Source of the DNA: Limnobacter humi
GTDB lineage: Bacteria; Pseudomonadota; Gammaproteobacteria; Burkholderiales; Burkholderiaceae_B
DNA: 64,000 bases
NCBI RefSeq assembly: GCF_024518835.1
Contig: NZ_JANIGO010000002.1
Location: 315,522 to 379,521, forward strand
Direction: 5' to 3'
The position numbers were made by a program, and so were the translations under genes. The first letter of the stretch is position 1. Every line of letters begins with the position of its first letter. Below, in pieces: positions 19,649 through 27,284 of this stretch. The notes beneath the pieces are model-generated. The model had not been told where the DNA came from and searched no databases. It worked only from the letters and a program-made list of their open reading frames with translations.

Positions 19649-19687
19649 TTTTTCTCCAGTTGGCTACGTGTGGGTAAATGGTGTGGA

Positions 19688-20698
19688 TCACCATTTTGCA
19701 TAGTGATCTTCACACCAGCCCGTGAATGACTGGGCATGAAATGTTTGGCCCAAGCCAGGAACTGAGAGCGTACCGGAAAATTCGCCATGGCATTGATTGA
19801 AACGGCTGGCCAATAGGCCCAAATTCCGGTGATCGTCGATTTGACCTGTTGGTTTGAAATACAAATCAACCTGCCCACACTGAGAATAAACGCGCCAAGG
19901 CGCCATCACGTTGTCACGGTCATAGTCAAACAGGGTCAACGGCAAATCATGCCGGCGCCCATTGACCCAGACCACATTTTCATGGGCACTGGTCTCATTG
20001 ACACCACGTGCCAAATTCACCGATAGCCGGGTTCGTGTGCGGTGATCCATTCCAGTTGCGCAAGCCCAGTTCCAAAAGGTTTCACGCCGAAGGAAACCCG
20101 CTGTCCAGTCGTGATAACACCCAGTGTGTTCCGGCAACTCGAGGGTCGTTCCGCCACACTGGATATACCCCTGAACAGGGCATCCGCTGGTTTTTTGAGC
20201 GTATGCAAAACCGGTGTTGCCAATCGGGGTATTCATCGACAGCGCCTCGTCATCATTGCAGCGCAATTCAACCTCACCGTTCAAGTAAGACCCCAGGCGG
20301 AATTCCAGTCGACGGAGGTTTGCTTGGCGATGTGACGTGATGTGATGATTTGACCGCCAAGGATGGCGCCAGCGGGTCGTGCCCAAAGGCCTGTAATCCA
20401 CCGTCAAACCTGCATCCATGGGCAAATCAAACTGGACACGCTCGCGCAGCACGCCATCTTGAGCCCAATAGGCAAATGCGGAATTGACCAGTCCCAGGCG
20501 AACCAAGCCAACACCCAATGTGAAATTTGGAGCGGTGAGGCCGTAGAAATCAAAATGCTTCATCAACCAAGGCTTAACCCACACGCTGCGCGGATGCCCC
20601 AAAGCAGTCCTGGCGTCGTAATCACGCCAATTGATGTCGCTGGGCAAGGCGTCAAAGCGCCCCCACTGGGGCTGCCCGTTGGGCTGAATCAGATTCAT
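19688..20698 (-). CDS. DUF2804 family protein
   Basis: A 336-residue protein of the DUF2804 family, judged from its W/H-rich blocks such as CYHDWTAGFLRRETFWNWA and the ending SFTGWCEDHYAKW. The family has a beta-rich fold related to the lipocalin-like hydroxyneurosporene synthase type; its function is not established. No signal peptide is seen. The ATG at 20698 has no clear ribosome site and lies just beyond the terminator of the upstream gene. It must therefore have its own promoter or be expressed by readthrough. Confidence 0.8.
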   Translation of the reverse strand: MNLIQPNGQPQWGRFDALPSDINWRDYDARTALGHPRSVWVKPWLMKHFDFYGLTAPNFTLGVGLVRLGLVNSAFAYWAQDGVLRERVQFDLPMDAGLTVDYRPLGTTRWRHPWRSNHHITSHRQANLRRLEFRLGSYLNGEVELRCNDDEALSMNTPIGNTGFAYAQKTSGCPVQGYIQCGGTTLELPEHTGCYHDWTAGFLRRETFWNWACATGMDHRTRTRLSVNLARGVNETSAHENVVWVNGRRHDLPLTLFDYDRDNVMAPWRVYSQCGQVDLYFKPTGQIDDHRNLGLLASRFNQCHGEFSGTLSVPGLGQTFHAQSFTGWCEDHYAKW

Positions 20699-20703
20699 CA
20701 ATG

Positions 20704-20730
20704 AAAAAGGGGCAGACCCTGGTCTGCCCC
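20704..20730 (-). terminator. Rho-independent terminator of the FecR-like repeat gene
   Basis: On the minus strand GGGGCAGACC (20730-20721) pairs with GGTCTGCCCC (20718-20709), followed by a run of five T (20708-20704). It follows the stop of the gene at 20750 by 20 bp and abuts the DUF2804 start. Confidence 0.85.
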
Positions 20731-20749
20731 TGACGTCAGAAATTTGAGT

Positions 20750-21760
20750 TTACACCGGCAGGCTGCTGGTCACCGGGTCCAAAGCCGATGGATCCAGCAT
20801 GCTGGCCACCGACGACAATGGCGTGCCAGCCGCCGCACCCATCAACGGGTCCAACACCATGTCCAGCGGCGTGCCCGTGGTTCCACCAGCGCTACCGCCA
20901 GCATCACCACCAGCGCCACCACCGGCGGCATCGGCCAAGGGGCCCAGCACCATGTCCAGCGGTGTGCCTGTGGGGCCATCCGTGGTGCCACCACCACCTG
21001 CTCCACCACCGGCGGCATCGGCCAAGGGGCCTAGCACCATGTCCAGTGGTGTGCCTGTGGGGCCATCCGTGGTGCCACCACCACCACCGCCACCGCTTGC
21101 GCCAGCAGAAATTGCATCGCTCAAGGGACCAGTCACAGCAGCCAAGGGTGTTCCTTCTGCTGCGCCAAAAATTGGATCCAAGGCGGCATCCAGGGGCGTA
21201 CCAGTGGTTCCAGCGGGTGGATCGCCACCGTTCTCGCTGGGGTTACCCGTACCGCCCGATGAAGCCGATGTCGGCCCGGTGCCTTCATCGCTGCCCGATG
21301 ACAACAGGCCGATGCCCACAGCACCAGCGCCCACCGCAGCGGCCGTTCCATCCAGGGACATACCCGCCAGCAAACCGCCATCGAACAACCCAAGCAAACC
21401 GCCACCAGAACCTTCACCGGTTGCTTCGACCCCTTGCATGACCACCTGGTCCGCAAACTCGGGGTCCAGATTGGCGATGGTTACACCATCTTGAGACAGG
21501 GCCTCGAACACATAGGCCACTTTGTCCCCTTTCATCGTGGTGTCCACAATCACACTACCTGAGGGCGCAACCATCAGTTTGCCCATGGGTTGACCGTATT
21601 GGTCTGCCAGTGTGATGGCCGTGCGACCGTCTTGTCCTGCCGTGATTAGATCACCCGCTGAAATGGACTCGCCGGACTTCAACGCCACGGTTTCACCATT
21701 CCGCATCACCGTCACGGTGCCTTCAACCTCACCGACGGTGCCAATAATCTGTGCTGCCAT
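20750..21760 (-). CDS. FecR-like/retention-module protein with GTPLD repeats
   Basis: A 336-residue protein in two parts. Residues 1-110 form a small beta-rich FecR-like or 'retention module' domain (IGTVGEVEGTVTVMRNGE, then SGESISAGDLITAGQDGRT), as at the N terminus of large type I-secreted adhesins. A Gly/Ala hydrophobic linker follows, then a low-complexity C-terminal half with repeated GTPLDMVLGPLADAAGGG units. No signal peptide, RTX repeats or type I secretion genes are visible, so it may be a shortened relative of an adhesin or a stand-alone surface protein. GGAGG lies 5 nt before the ATG. It is monocistronic, with its own terminator. Confidence 0.7.
   Translation of the reverse strand: MAAQIIGTVGEVEGTVTVMRNGETVALKSGESISAGDLITAGQDGRTAITLADQYGQPMGKLMVAPSGSVIVDTTMKGDKVAYVFEALSQDGVTIANLDPEFADQVVMQGVEATGEGSGGGLLGLFDGGLLAGMSLDGTAAAVGAGAVGIGLLSSGSDEGTGPTSASSGGTGNPSENGGDPPAGTTGTPLDAALDPIFGAAEGTPLAAVTGPLSDAISAGASGGGGGGGTTDGPTGTPLDMVLGPLADAAGGGAGGGGTTDGPTGTPLDMVLGPLADAAGGGAGGDAGGSAGGTTGTPLDMVLDPLMGAAAGTPLSSVASMLDPSALDPVTSSLPV
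20924..21097 (-). repeat. 87-bp tandem repeat coding for a 29-residue unit
   Basis: Two nearly identical copies of an 87 bp unit start at 20924 and 21011; they differ by a few bases in the body and diverge in the last 10-15 bp. They encode TDGPTGTPLDMVLGPLADAA plus a Gly-rich tail. Partial, more diverged copies of the GTPLD unit lie on both sides (about 20835-20900 and 21130-21215). Confidence 0.85.
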
Positions 21761-21841
21761 GCTGCCTCCAATTGTTATGATTGTGATCGATGACCACGTT
21801 GTTATTGATACTGGCGAGAAACATCAATGGATTCAGCCAGA

Positions 21842-23104
21842 TCAGGTCAGAATGAAGATCAAAATCCCCAGAATACTGCCCCACACCGCCCCAATTAGCG
21901 GCATCATCCACTCGTAGCGAGAAAATACTGGCCTTAAGGCGCGCTCAAATTCCAGCGGTGGCAAAGCGGCCAACCGCTCAACAATCACCTCTTCAATCCG
22001 CAGGGCATCGTTCAGATAGACCCGGGCCGCCATCAGGTGGGATTCCAGCTTGCTGGCAAACACTTGGGAAGCATCCCGTTTAATGGCCACCCATTGCTCC
22101 GCACCCAGCAGGGTAACCAGCAAGGGCTTAATTCCGGCGGACTCCAAGTCCATCGCCTTTTGCACGTGGTGCTCAATCAGGGTGGAGAGATTGACCGAAT
22201 TTGGCCCCCGGCACAAAGCCAACACAATGTTCTCGGTGGTGAGCACCTCGCGAGCGGCTGTTTGGGCGAACATTTCTGCGATGTGCCGCTGATCCTTGAA
22301 GAAAAACCCGGTGAAACGCCCCAGACGCACGCGGCCGTGTTCCGGGTGGAAAAAGAGACTCTCCAGTGCGAGCGCATTGGCAATGCCACCGAGCAGCAAT
22401 CCCGCCACCGCGGACACATACCATTGGATGTTGAGCTGATTCAACGCCACCAAGCCCAGACCGACCACCAGGCCAGCGAACAATGCAAACCGGAGAATGT
22501 ATGCCATGGGGTCCCGACCAGCACTCTTGAACAAATCCACCACCAAAAAGGGCTTGGTGTTGATCACATCCAAAACCAGGGTTTTCAGGCTAAGGTAATA
22601 CGCGGGCTTTTTCTGAAGATCCAGAATGATTTGTTTGGCGGAGGTGGGCACAATGCCTCGGATACGCAGAATGATGGAATTCTGGATGAAGCTGGGCAGG
22701 CTTTCCCACAGCGTGGGTTTGTGCCGAAGCATCACTTCCCGACAGGCCAGGTCAGCGGTTTCTTGCATGGGGGGGGTCAGTCGATCCGACAAACCCTGCG
22801 CCGGAATGCGGCGGATCATTTCGTCCAGCGGTAGAAGCTTGTGAGTCATCAGACGCACTGCGATTTCAGCCATGATGTTTTTCTGGTGAGGAACCAGGCC
22901 TTGCCAGCCCAACCCCTCCAGCCCCAGTTGATGCAAGCCCAACTTTCGAAACAAGGGAATCCGTATGCCCTTGAACTCCTGCGGATTGAACATTAACCAA
23001 AAGGCGGCCGCCTGAAACCCCCAGGCCAGCAACAACCCACCCACACCGGCCGACAAAAACACTGCCCACACTGGCAAGCCCAGATGCGAAAAGGAAAATT
23101 CCAA
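21842..23104 (-). CDS. DUF445 family membrane protein (paralog 1)
   Basis: A 420-residue membrane protein of the DUF445/YheB type. It has an N-terminal transmembrane helix, then the cytoplasmic block GWQGLVPHQKNIMAEIAVRL, a central pair of hydrophobic helices (FALFAGLVVGLGLVAL, VSAVAGLLLGGIANALAL), and a C-terminal transmembrane helix (LIGAVWGSILGILIF). Function is unknown; the family is membrane-bound in bacteria. It is divergently arranged with a clear paralog at 23292, sharing motifs such as WQG(L/I)VP and LWESLP. Confidence 0.82.
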   Translation of the reverse strand: MEFSFSHLGLPVWAVFLSAGVGGLLLAWGFQAAAFWLMFNPQEFKGIRIPLFRKLGLHQLGLEGLGWQGLVPHQKNIMAEIAVRLMTHKLLPLDEMIRRIPAQGLSDRLTPPMQETADLACREVMLRHKPTLWESLPSFIQNSIILRIRGIVPTSAKQIILDLQKKPAYYLSLKTLVLDVINTKPFLVVDLFKSAGRDPMAYILRFALFAGLVVGLGLVALNQLNIQWYVSAVAGLLLGGIANALALESLFFHPEHGRVRLGRFTGFFFKDQRHIAEMFAQTAAREVLTTENIVLALCRGPNSVNLSTLIEHHVQKAMDLESAGIKPLLVTLLGAEQWVAIKRDASQVFASKLESHLMAARVYLNDALRIEEVIVERLAALPPLEFERALRPVFSRYEWMMPLIGAVWGSILGILIFILT

Positions 23105-23291
23105 AACGAAGCCCCGATTTGATGATAAAAATTATTGATCTAGATTCGCTGACACTTGGCCGGAAAATTGACCGTTATACTTCCGCCATGGTGCAACGGT
23201 TTTTCAAGATTTATTACATGACCGAGCAGCGCGCACCAATATATTTAATACTCTATCAATAAAAATTAAAAACTCTTAGGGGACGCCTTCA

Positions 23292-24533
23292 ATGAACTGG
23301 GCTAACATTTGGGCTGATATTCAGGCCAATTACCTGATCTACGGTTCCATTCCCATTGTCGCTGCCATATTGGGATACATCACCAAGATTGCCGCGGTCA
23401 AAATGATGTTCTATCCGATGAAGTTTGTCGGCATTCCACCCTTTTTCGGGTGGCAAGGCATTGTGCCCCGCAACGCCTTGCGCATGGCTTCGATCGCTGT
23501 GGACACCATCACCACCAAACTGGTGTCAGTTCGTGAAGTGGTTTCCAAACTGGATTCAGAACGCCTGGGCAAAGAGCTGGAAGGGCCAGCCATGGAGGTG
23601 ATTGAGAGCATCATTCGTGAGGTCATGTCCCGCCACCAACCCCGCCTGTGGGAAAGCCTGCCCAACTTTGCCCAACGAAAACTGATTGACCGCGTTAAAA
23701 AAGACGTGCCTGGGGTTATTACCAGCGTCATGGAAGACATCAAGAAAAACATTGATGAAATCATGGATCTGAAGGCCCTGGTGATTCGAATCCTGATGAA
23801 AGACAAACACCTGCTGAACCGGATTTTTCAGGAGGTTGGACGCGACGAATTCAAATTCTTTGGCGTATCCGGGCTTTATTTCGGTTTCATGATCGGCTTG
23901 GTACAGATGTCACTGTGGATTTTTTTGAAGGAGCCCTGGATTCTGCCCACCTTTGGCTTCCTCGTGGGCTTCATTTCCGACTGGGTCGCGCTGAATATTC
24001 TGTTCGAGCCGAAAAAACCCATTCCATTTGGTTCATACACCATTCAGGGTTTGTTCCTAAAGCGACAACAAAAAGTGGCCGCAGACTACGCCAAAATCAT
24101 CGCCAACGACATCCTTACCCCACAGACCATCATCGGTGAAATGGTGGCTGGCCCCTTGTCGGAACGGGTACAAAAAATGGTGGATGAACGGGTTCGTGAA
24201 ATGGTCGACAGCAAAGCCAGCATTGTGAAGCCTTTTGTGGTGATGGCAGTTGGGGCTGAAACTTTCCAGAGAATGAAGCAAGACACCGCCGAGCTGTTAA
24301 TGGAACGTCTGGAGGATGTGATCATGCATGCCGAAAGCTATGTTCAAACATCGCTTGATATTGAAAATGTGGTGGGCAAGAAAATGCAGGCCATGACCCC
24401 GCTGGAATTCGAGGGGTTGCTGCGCCCGGTTTTCAAGCAAGAGGAATGGATTTTGATTATCGTGGGTGCAGTGCTGGGTTTCCTGGTCGGGGAAGGCCAA
24501 CTGATGGCCATGATGCATTTCGGGGTGCTCTAA
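23292..24533 (+). CDS. DUF445 family membrane protein (paralog 2)
   Basis: A 413-residue paralog of the divergent gene at 21842, with the same layout: N-terminal helix (LIYGSIPIVAAILGYI), GWQGIVPRNALRMASIAVD, LWESLPNFAQRKLID, central hydrophobic pair, and a C-terminal helix. AGGGGA lies 9 nt before the ATG. The 187 bp between the two genes is AT-rich and probably holds both promoters, but I could not place a good -35/-10 pair. A strong bidirectional terminator follows. Confidence 0.85.
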   Translation: MNWANIWADIQANYLIYGSIPIVAAILGYITKIAAVKMMFYPMKFVGIPPFFGWQGIVPRNALRMASIAVDTITTKLVSVREVVSKLDSERLGKELEGPAMEVIESIIREVMSRHQPRLWESLPNFAQRKLIDRVKKDVPGVITSVMEDIKKNIDEIMDLKALVIRILMKDKHLLNRIFQEVGRDEFKFFGVSGLYFGFMIGLVQMSLWIFLKEPWILPTFGFLVGFISDWVALNILFEPKKPIPFGSYTIQGLFLKRQQKVAADYAKIIANDILTPQTIIGEMVAGPLSERVQKMVDERVREMVDSKASIVKPFVVMAVGAETFQRMKQDTAELLMERLEDVIMHAESYVQTSLDIENVVGKKMQAMTPLEFEGLLRPVFKQEEWILIIVGAVLGFLVGEGQLMAMMHFGVL

Positions 24534-24560
24534 GGTCCAGTATTACCCCCAGAAACCAAC

Positions 24561-24592
24561 AAAAACGCCAACCGTTTCCGGTTGGCGTTTTT
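24561..24592. terminator. Bidirectional intrinsic terminator
   Basis: AAAAACGCCAACCG (24561-24574) pairs with CGGTTGGCGTTTTT (24579-24592) around TTTC. A-run on one side and T-run on the other allow termination of both the DUF445 gene (plus) and fpr (minus). Confidence 0.9.
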
Positions 24593-24617
24593 GCATGTCA
24601 GGCCAATCGCAGAGCGC

Positions 24618-25394
24618 TTATTTCTCAACAAAAGCCCGTTCGAACACATAGTCACCCGGCTCACCGATTCCTGGTGAAACCACAAACCCTTTTGCATCCA
24701 GAATCGCGCGAATATCAGCCAACATGCTTGGGCTGCCACAGATCATCGCACGGTCGGTTTCAGGATTCAGCGGTGGCAATCCGATGTCTTTGCAAAGCTC
24801 GCCATTTTCCATCAGCGTGGTAATGCGTCCAATGTTCTTAAACTCCTCCCGAGTTACCGTGGGGTAGTAAATCAGCTTCTTGCGAACGTCTTCGCCCAAA
24901 AATTCGTTGTTGGGCAATTCTTCGGTGATGTACTCACCATAGGCCAATTCGCTCACATATCGGACGCCATGCACAAGCACCACCTTTTCAAAGCGCTCGT
25001 AAACATCGGGATCTTTAATCAGGGCCATGAACGGTGCCAGGCCTGTGCCTGTACCAAACATGAACAGATTCTTGCCAGGCTTCAGGTCATCAATCACCAG
25101 CGTACCCGTGGGCTTTTTGCTGACCAACACCGGGTCACCCACTTTCAGGTGCTGCAGGCGTGAGGTGAGCTTTCCATCGGGCACCTTAATGCTGAAAAAC
25201 TCCAGGTGTTCCTCGTAATTTGCACTGGCAATGCTATAAGCCCGAAGCAGTGGCTTGCCCTCCACTTCCAGACCAATCATGACGAAGTGTCCGTTGTGGA
25301 ACCGCAGACCCGGGCTGCGCGTGGTTTTGAAACTGAAAAGCGTGTCATTCCAGTGATGGACTTCCGTCACGTGTTCTTGAATCAGATTGGACAT
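24618..25394 (-). CDS. fpr: Ferredoxin/flavodoxin-NADP reductase
   Basis: A 258-residue FAD enzyme that moves electrons between NADPH and ferredoxin or flavodoxin. Visible motifs are the FAD-binding RAYSIAS, the NADP-binding FGTGTGLAPFM, CGSP in AMICGSPSML, and the C-terminal aromatic-poor tail ending FVEK, typical of the bacterial subclass. The ATG at 25394 (MSNLIQEHV) gives the family's usual length. The frame is open 23 codons upstream, but that part is not conserved-looking. Confidence 0.93.
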   Translation of the reverse strand: MSNLIQEHVTEVHHWNDTLFSFKTTRSPGLRFHNGHFVMIGLEVEGKPLLRAYSIASANYEEHLEFFSIKVPDGKLTSRLQHLKVGDPVLVSKKPTGTLVIDDLKPGKNLFMFGTGTGLAPFMALIKDPDVYERFEKVVLVHGVRYVSELAYGEYITEELPNNEFLGEDVRKKLIYYPTVTREEFKNIGRITTLMENGELCKDIGLPPLNPETDRAMICGSPSMLADIRAILDAKGFVVSPGIGEPGDYVFERAFVEK

Positions 25395-25594
25395 GGCAGG
25401 TGTGTGAATGCGCGTTGGCGCAGCAAAGTTTGCATTGGCGCCCATGATAGCGCAGCGCTGCAAAAAACGGTCTAAGTCATTCTATTTTTTAGTTATTTGC
25501 TTATTTGGAGTTCGCCCTCTAGAAGCTTGTCCCATCCAATGCACCCAAGCGGGTTATAAAGTCAAATCAATCACCTACACACAATAAAAAAACC

Positions 25595-26542
25595 ATGGCA
25601 GAGACAAGTACGATTCAACATCCGGTTAACACGCGGCAGGTGGTTCACTCCGGTGACGTTGATTTGGCGGTTACCGCCCACGGCGACCCTCAAAACCCAA
25701 CCATTATTCTGGTGCATGGCTATCCGGACAATAGCAGTGTGTGGAACCCCGTTATCAACTACCTGCACCACCATTTTCATGTGGTGACCTATGACGTGCG
25801 GGGCTGCGGTGAATCGAGCGCACCTGGCTGGATGTGGGACTACACCCTCACCAAGTTGTCTGAAGACCTTCAAGCCGTGATGCGGGCCGTGTGCCCAACA
25901 CAGCCTGTTCACCTTGTTGCGCATGACTGGGGATCCATACAAACCTGGGAAAGCGTCACCGACCATCGACTCAAAGCACGTATCGCCAGCTACACCAGCA
26001 TCTCTGGTCCGTGCCTGGACCACATTGGACAATGGTTTCGGCAAGGCTTGAGCCTGAGCAACCGCAAAGCATTGGGAGAAGTGCTTGGACAAGCGGTTCA
26101 CTCTTGGTATGTGGCCGCTTTCCAGCTGCCATTGCTGGCACCGTCGGCCTGGAAACTGGGGCTGGACAAAGCCTGGCCTGGCATCTTGAAACGGATGGAA
26201 GGCCAAGACGTTGAGACCAATGGCTCTCAGCGCAAGGATGGTATCAATGGCATCAACCTGTATCGGGCCAATATGGTGCCCCGGTTGAGCAATCCGCGCA
26301 TTCGTCAAACCGCAGTCCCAGTCCAACTCCTGGTGCCGACCAAAGACAAATTTGTTACCCCTCCCATGGTTGAATCCTGCTACCCCTACGTCAGCAATTT
26401 GTGGCGGCGGGATGTTGAAGCCCACCACTGGGTGATCCAGACGCATGCGGAATGGGTGGCCAATTGTGTGGCTGAGTTTGTGGAATTTGCCGATACAGGG
26501 CGGGAAACACCCAGTCTGGCCAAAACTCGGGTTGAACTCTAA
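25595..26542 (+). CDS. Alpha/beta hydrolase, epoxide-hydrolase-like
   Basis: A 315-residue hydrolase with the oxyanion HGYPDN motif and the nucleophile elbow VAHDWGSIQ, where Asp rather than Ser is the likely nucleophile, as in epoxide hydrolases and haloalkane dehalogenases. The acid residue may be in PTKDKFVTP and the catalytic His in EAHHWVIQ. Similar domains occur fused to SDR domains in other bacteria; here it stands alone. The substrate is unknown. It has a free-standing transcription unit, with about 200 bp of AT-rich spacer upstream. Confidence 0.85.
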   Translation: MAETSTIQHPVNTRQVVHSGDVDLAVTAHGDPQNPTIILVHGYPDNSSVWNPVINYLHHHFHVVTYDVRGCGESSAPGWMWDYTLTKLSEDLQAVMRAVCPTQPVHLVAHDWGSIQTWESVTDHRLKARIASYTSISGPCLDHIGQWFRQGLSLSNRKALGEVLGQAVHSWYVAAFQLPLLAPSAWKLGLDKAWPGILKRMEGQDVETNGSQRKDGINGINLYRANMVPRLSNPRIRQTAVPVQLLVPTKDKFVTPPMVESCYPYVSNLWRRDVEAHHWVIQTHAEWVANCVAEFVEFADTGRETPSLAKTRVEL

Positions 26543-26567
26543 AGCCCAATAAAAGAAGGGGCAGAAC

Positions 26568-26596
26568 GAAGTCATTCAAATCATTTGAATGACTTC
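26568..26596 (+). terminator. Inverted repeat, possible terminator
   Basis: A 13 bp perfect stem, GAAGTCATTCAAA (26568-26580) with TTTGAATGACTTC (26584-26596), loop TCA, 25 bp after the hydrolase stop. It has no clean T-run behind it (TTCAAGCTTTT), so termination is only probable. Confidence 0.45.
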
Positions 26597-26674
26597 TTCA
26601 AGCTTTTGATTCGGTCGGAACACCGCTTGCTTTTACACTGGGGGCCTGTTTAAACCTGAATCTCCGGAGCAGCC

Positions 26675-27265
26675 ATGAAAAAATCGATGTTTCCCGCCCA
26701 GTTTTTCCCACTATCCTTGGCTTTCCTGTCTCTGGCTGGTGCAGCCCATGCGGCCGATTACACGATTGACCCCAGCCACACGTACCCGGCATTTGAGGCT
26801 GACCACATGGGCGGCGTATCAAAATGGCGCGGCAAAATCAACAAGTCTGAAGGAACAGTCAGTTACGATGCGGCCGCAAAAACAGGCAAGGTGGACGTCA
26901 CCATGCAGATGGCCACCATCGATTTCGGTTTCCCGAAAATGAATGAGCATGCCATTGGCCCCGATATTTTTGACACGGCCAAATACCCAACCGCACGATT
27001 TGTCAGTGATCGGTTTGTATTCGACGGCAACAAACTGGTGTCCATACCCGGCCAGCTCACCCTCAAAGGTGTGACAAAGCCGGTAACCCTGAAGGTCAAT
27101 GAATTTTTGTGCAAGCCACATCCGTTTGCCAAGCGCGAGGTGTGTGGCGCTGATGCAGAGACAGTGATTAACCGTGGGGATTTTGGTGTGGACTATGGCC
27201 TGGCCATGGGTTTCAAGCCCGAGGTTAAGTTGTTGATTTCCGTTGAAGCGATCAAAAACCCCTGA
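26675..27265 (+). CDS. YceI family periplasmic protein
   Basis: A 196-residue secreted protein: a signal peptide (MKKSMFPAQ... cleaved after AAHAA) followed by the YceI beta-barrel, which binds polyisoprenoids or similar amphiphiles. Family motifs are YTIDPSHTYPAFEADHMG at the mature N terminus, TVSYD, and LTLKGVTKPVTL. Two Cys (CKPHPFAKREVC) may form a disulfide in the loop. CCGGAG precedes the ATG. Confidence 0.92.
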   Translation: MKKSMFPAQFFPLSLAFLSLAGAAHAADYTIDPSHTYPAFEADHMGGVSKWRGKINKSEGTVSYDAAAKTGKVDVTMQMATIDFGFPKMNEHAIGPDIFDTAKYPTARFVSDRFVFDGNKLVSIPGQLTLKGVTKPVTLKVNEFLCKPHPFAKREVCGADAETVINRGDFGVDYGLAMGFKPEVKLLISVEAIKNP

Positions 27266-27284
27266 TCAACACCCGAGGTAACAC

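Noticed and set aside
20924-21097. Direct repeats considered as a CRISPR array
   Set aside because: The units are contiguous with no unique spacers and are in frame with a protein.
25571-26575. Open frame of 334 codons antisense to the alpha/beta hydrolase
   Set aside because: The plus strand gives clear hydrolase motifs; the antisense product is a His/Asn/Gln-rich shadow.
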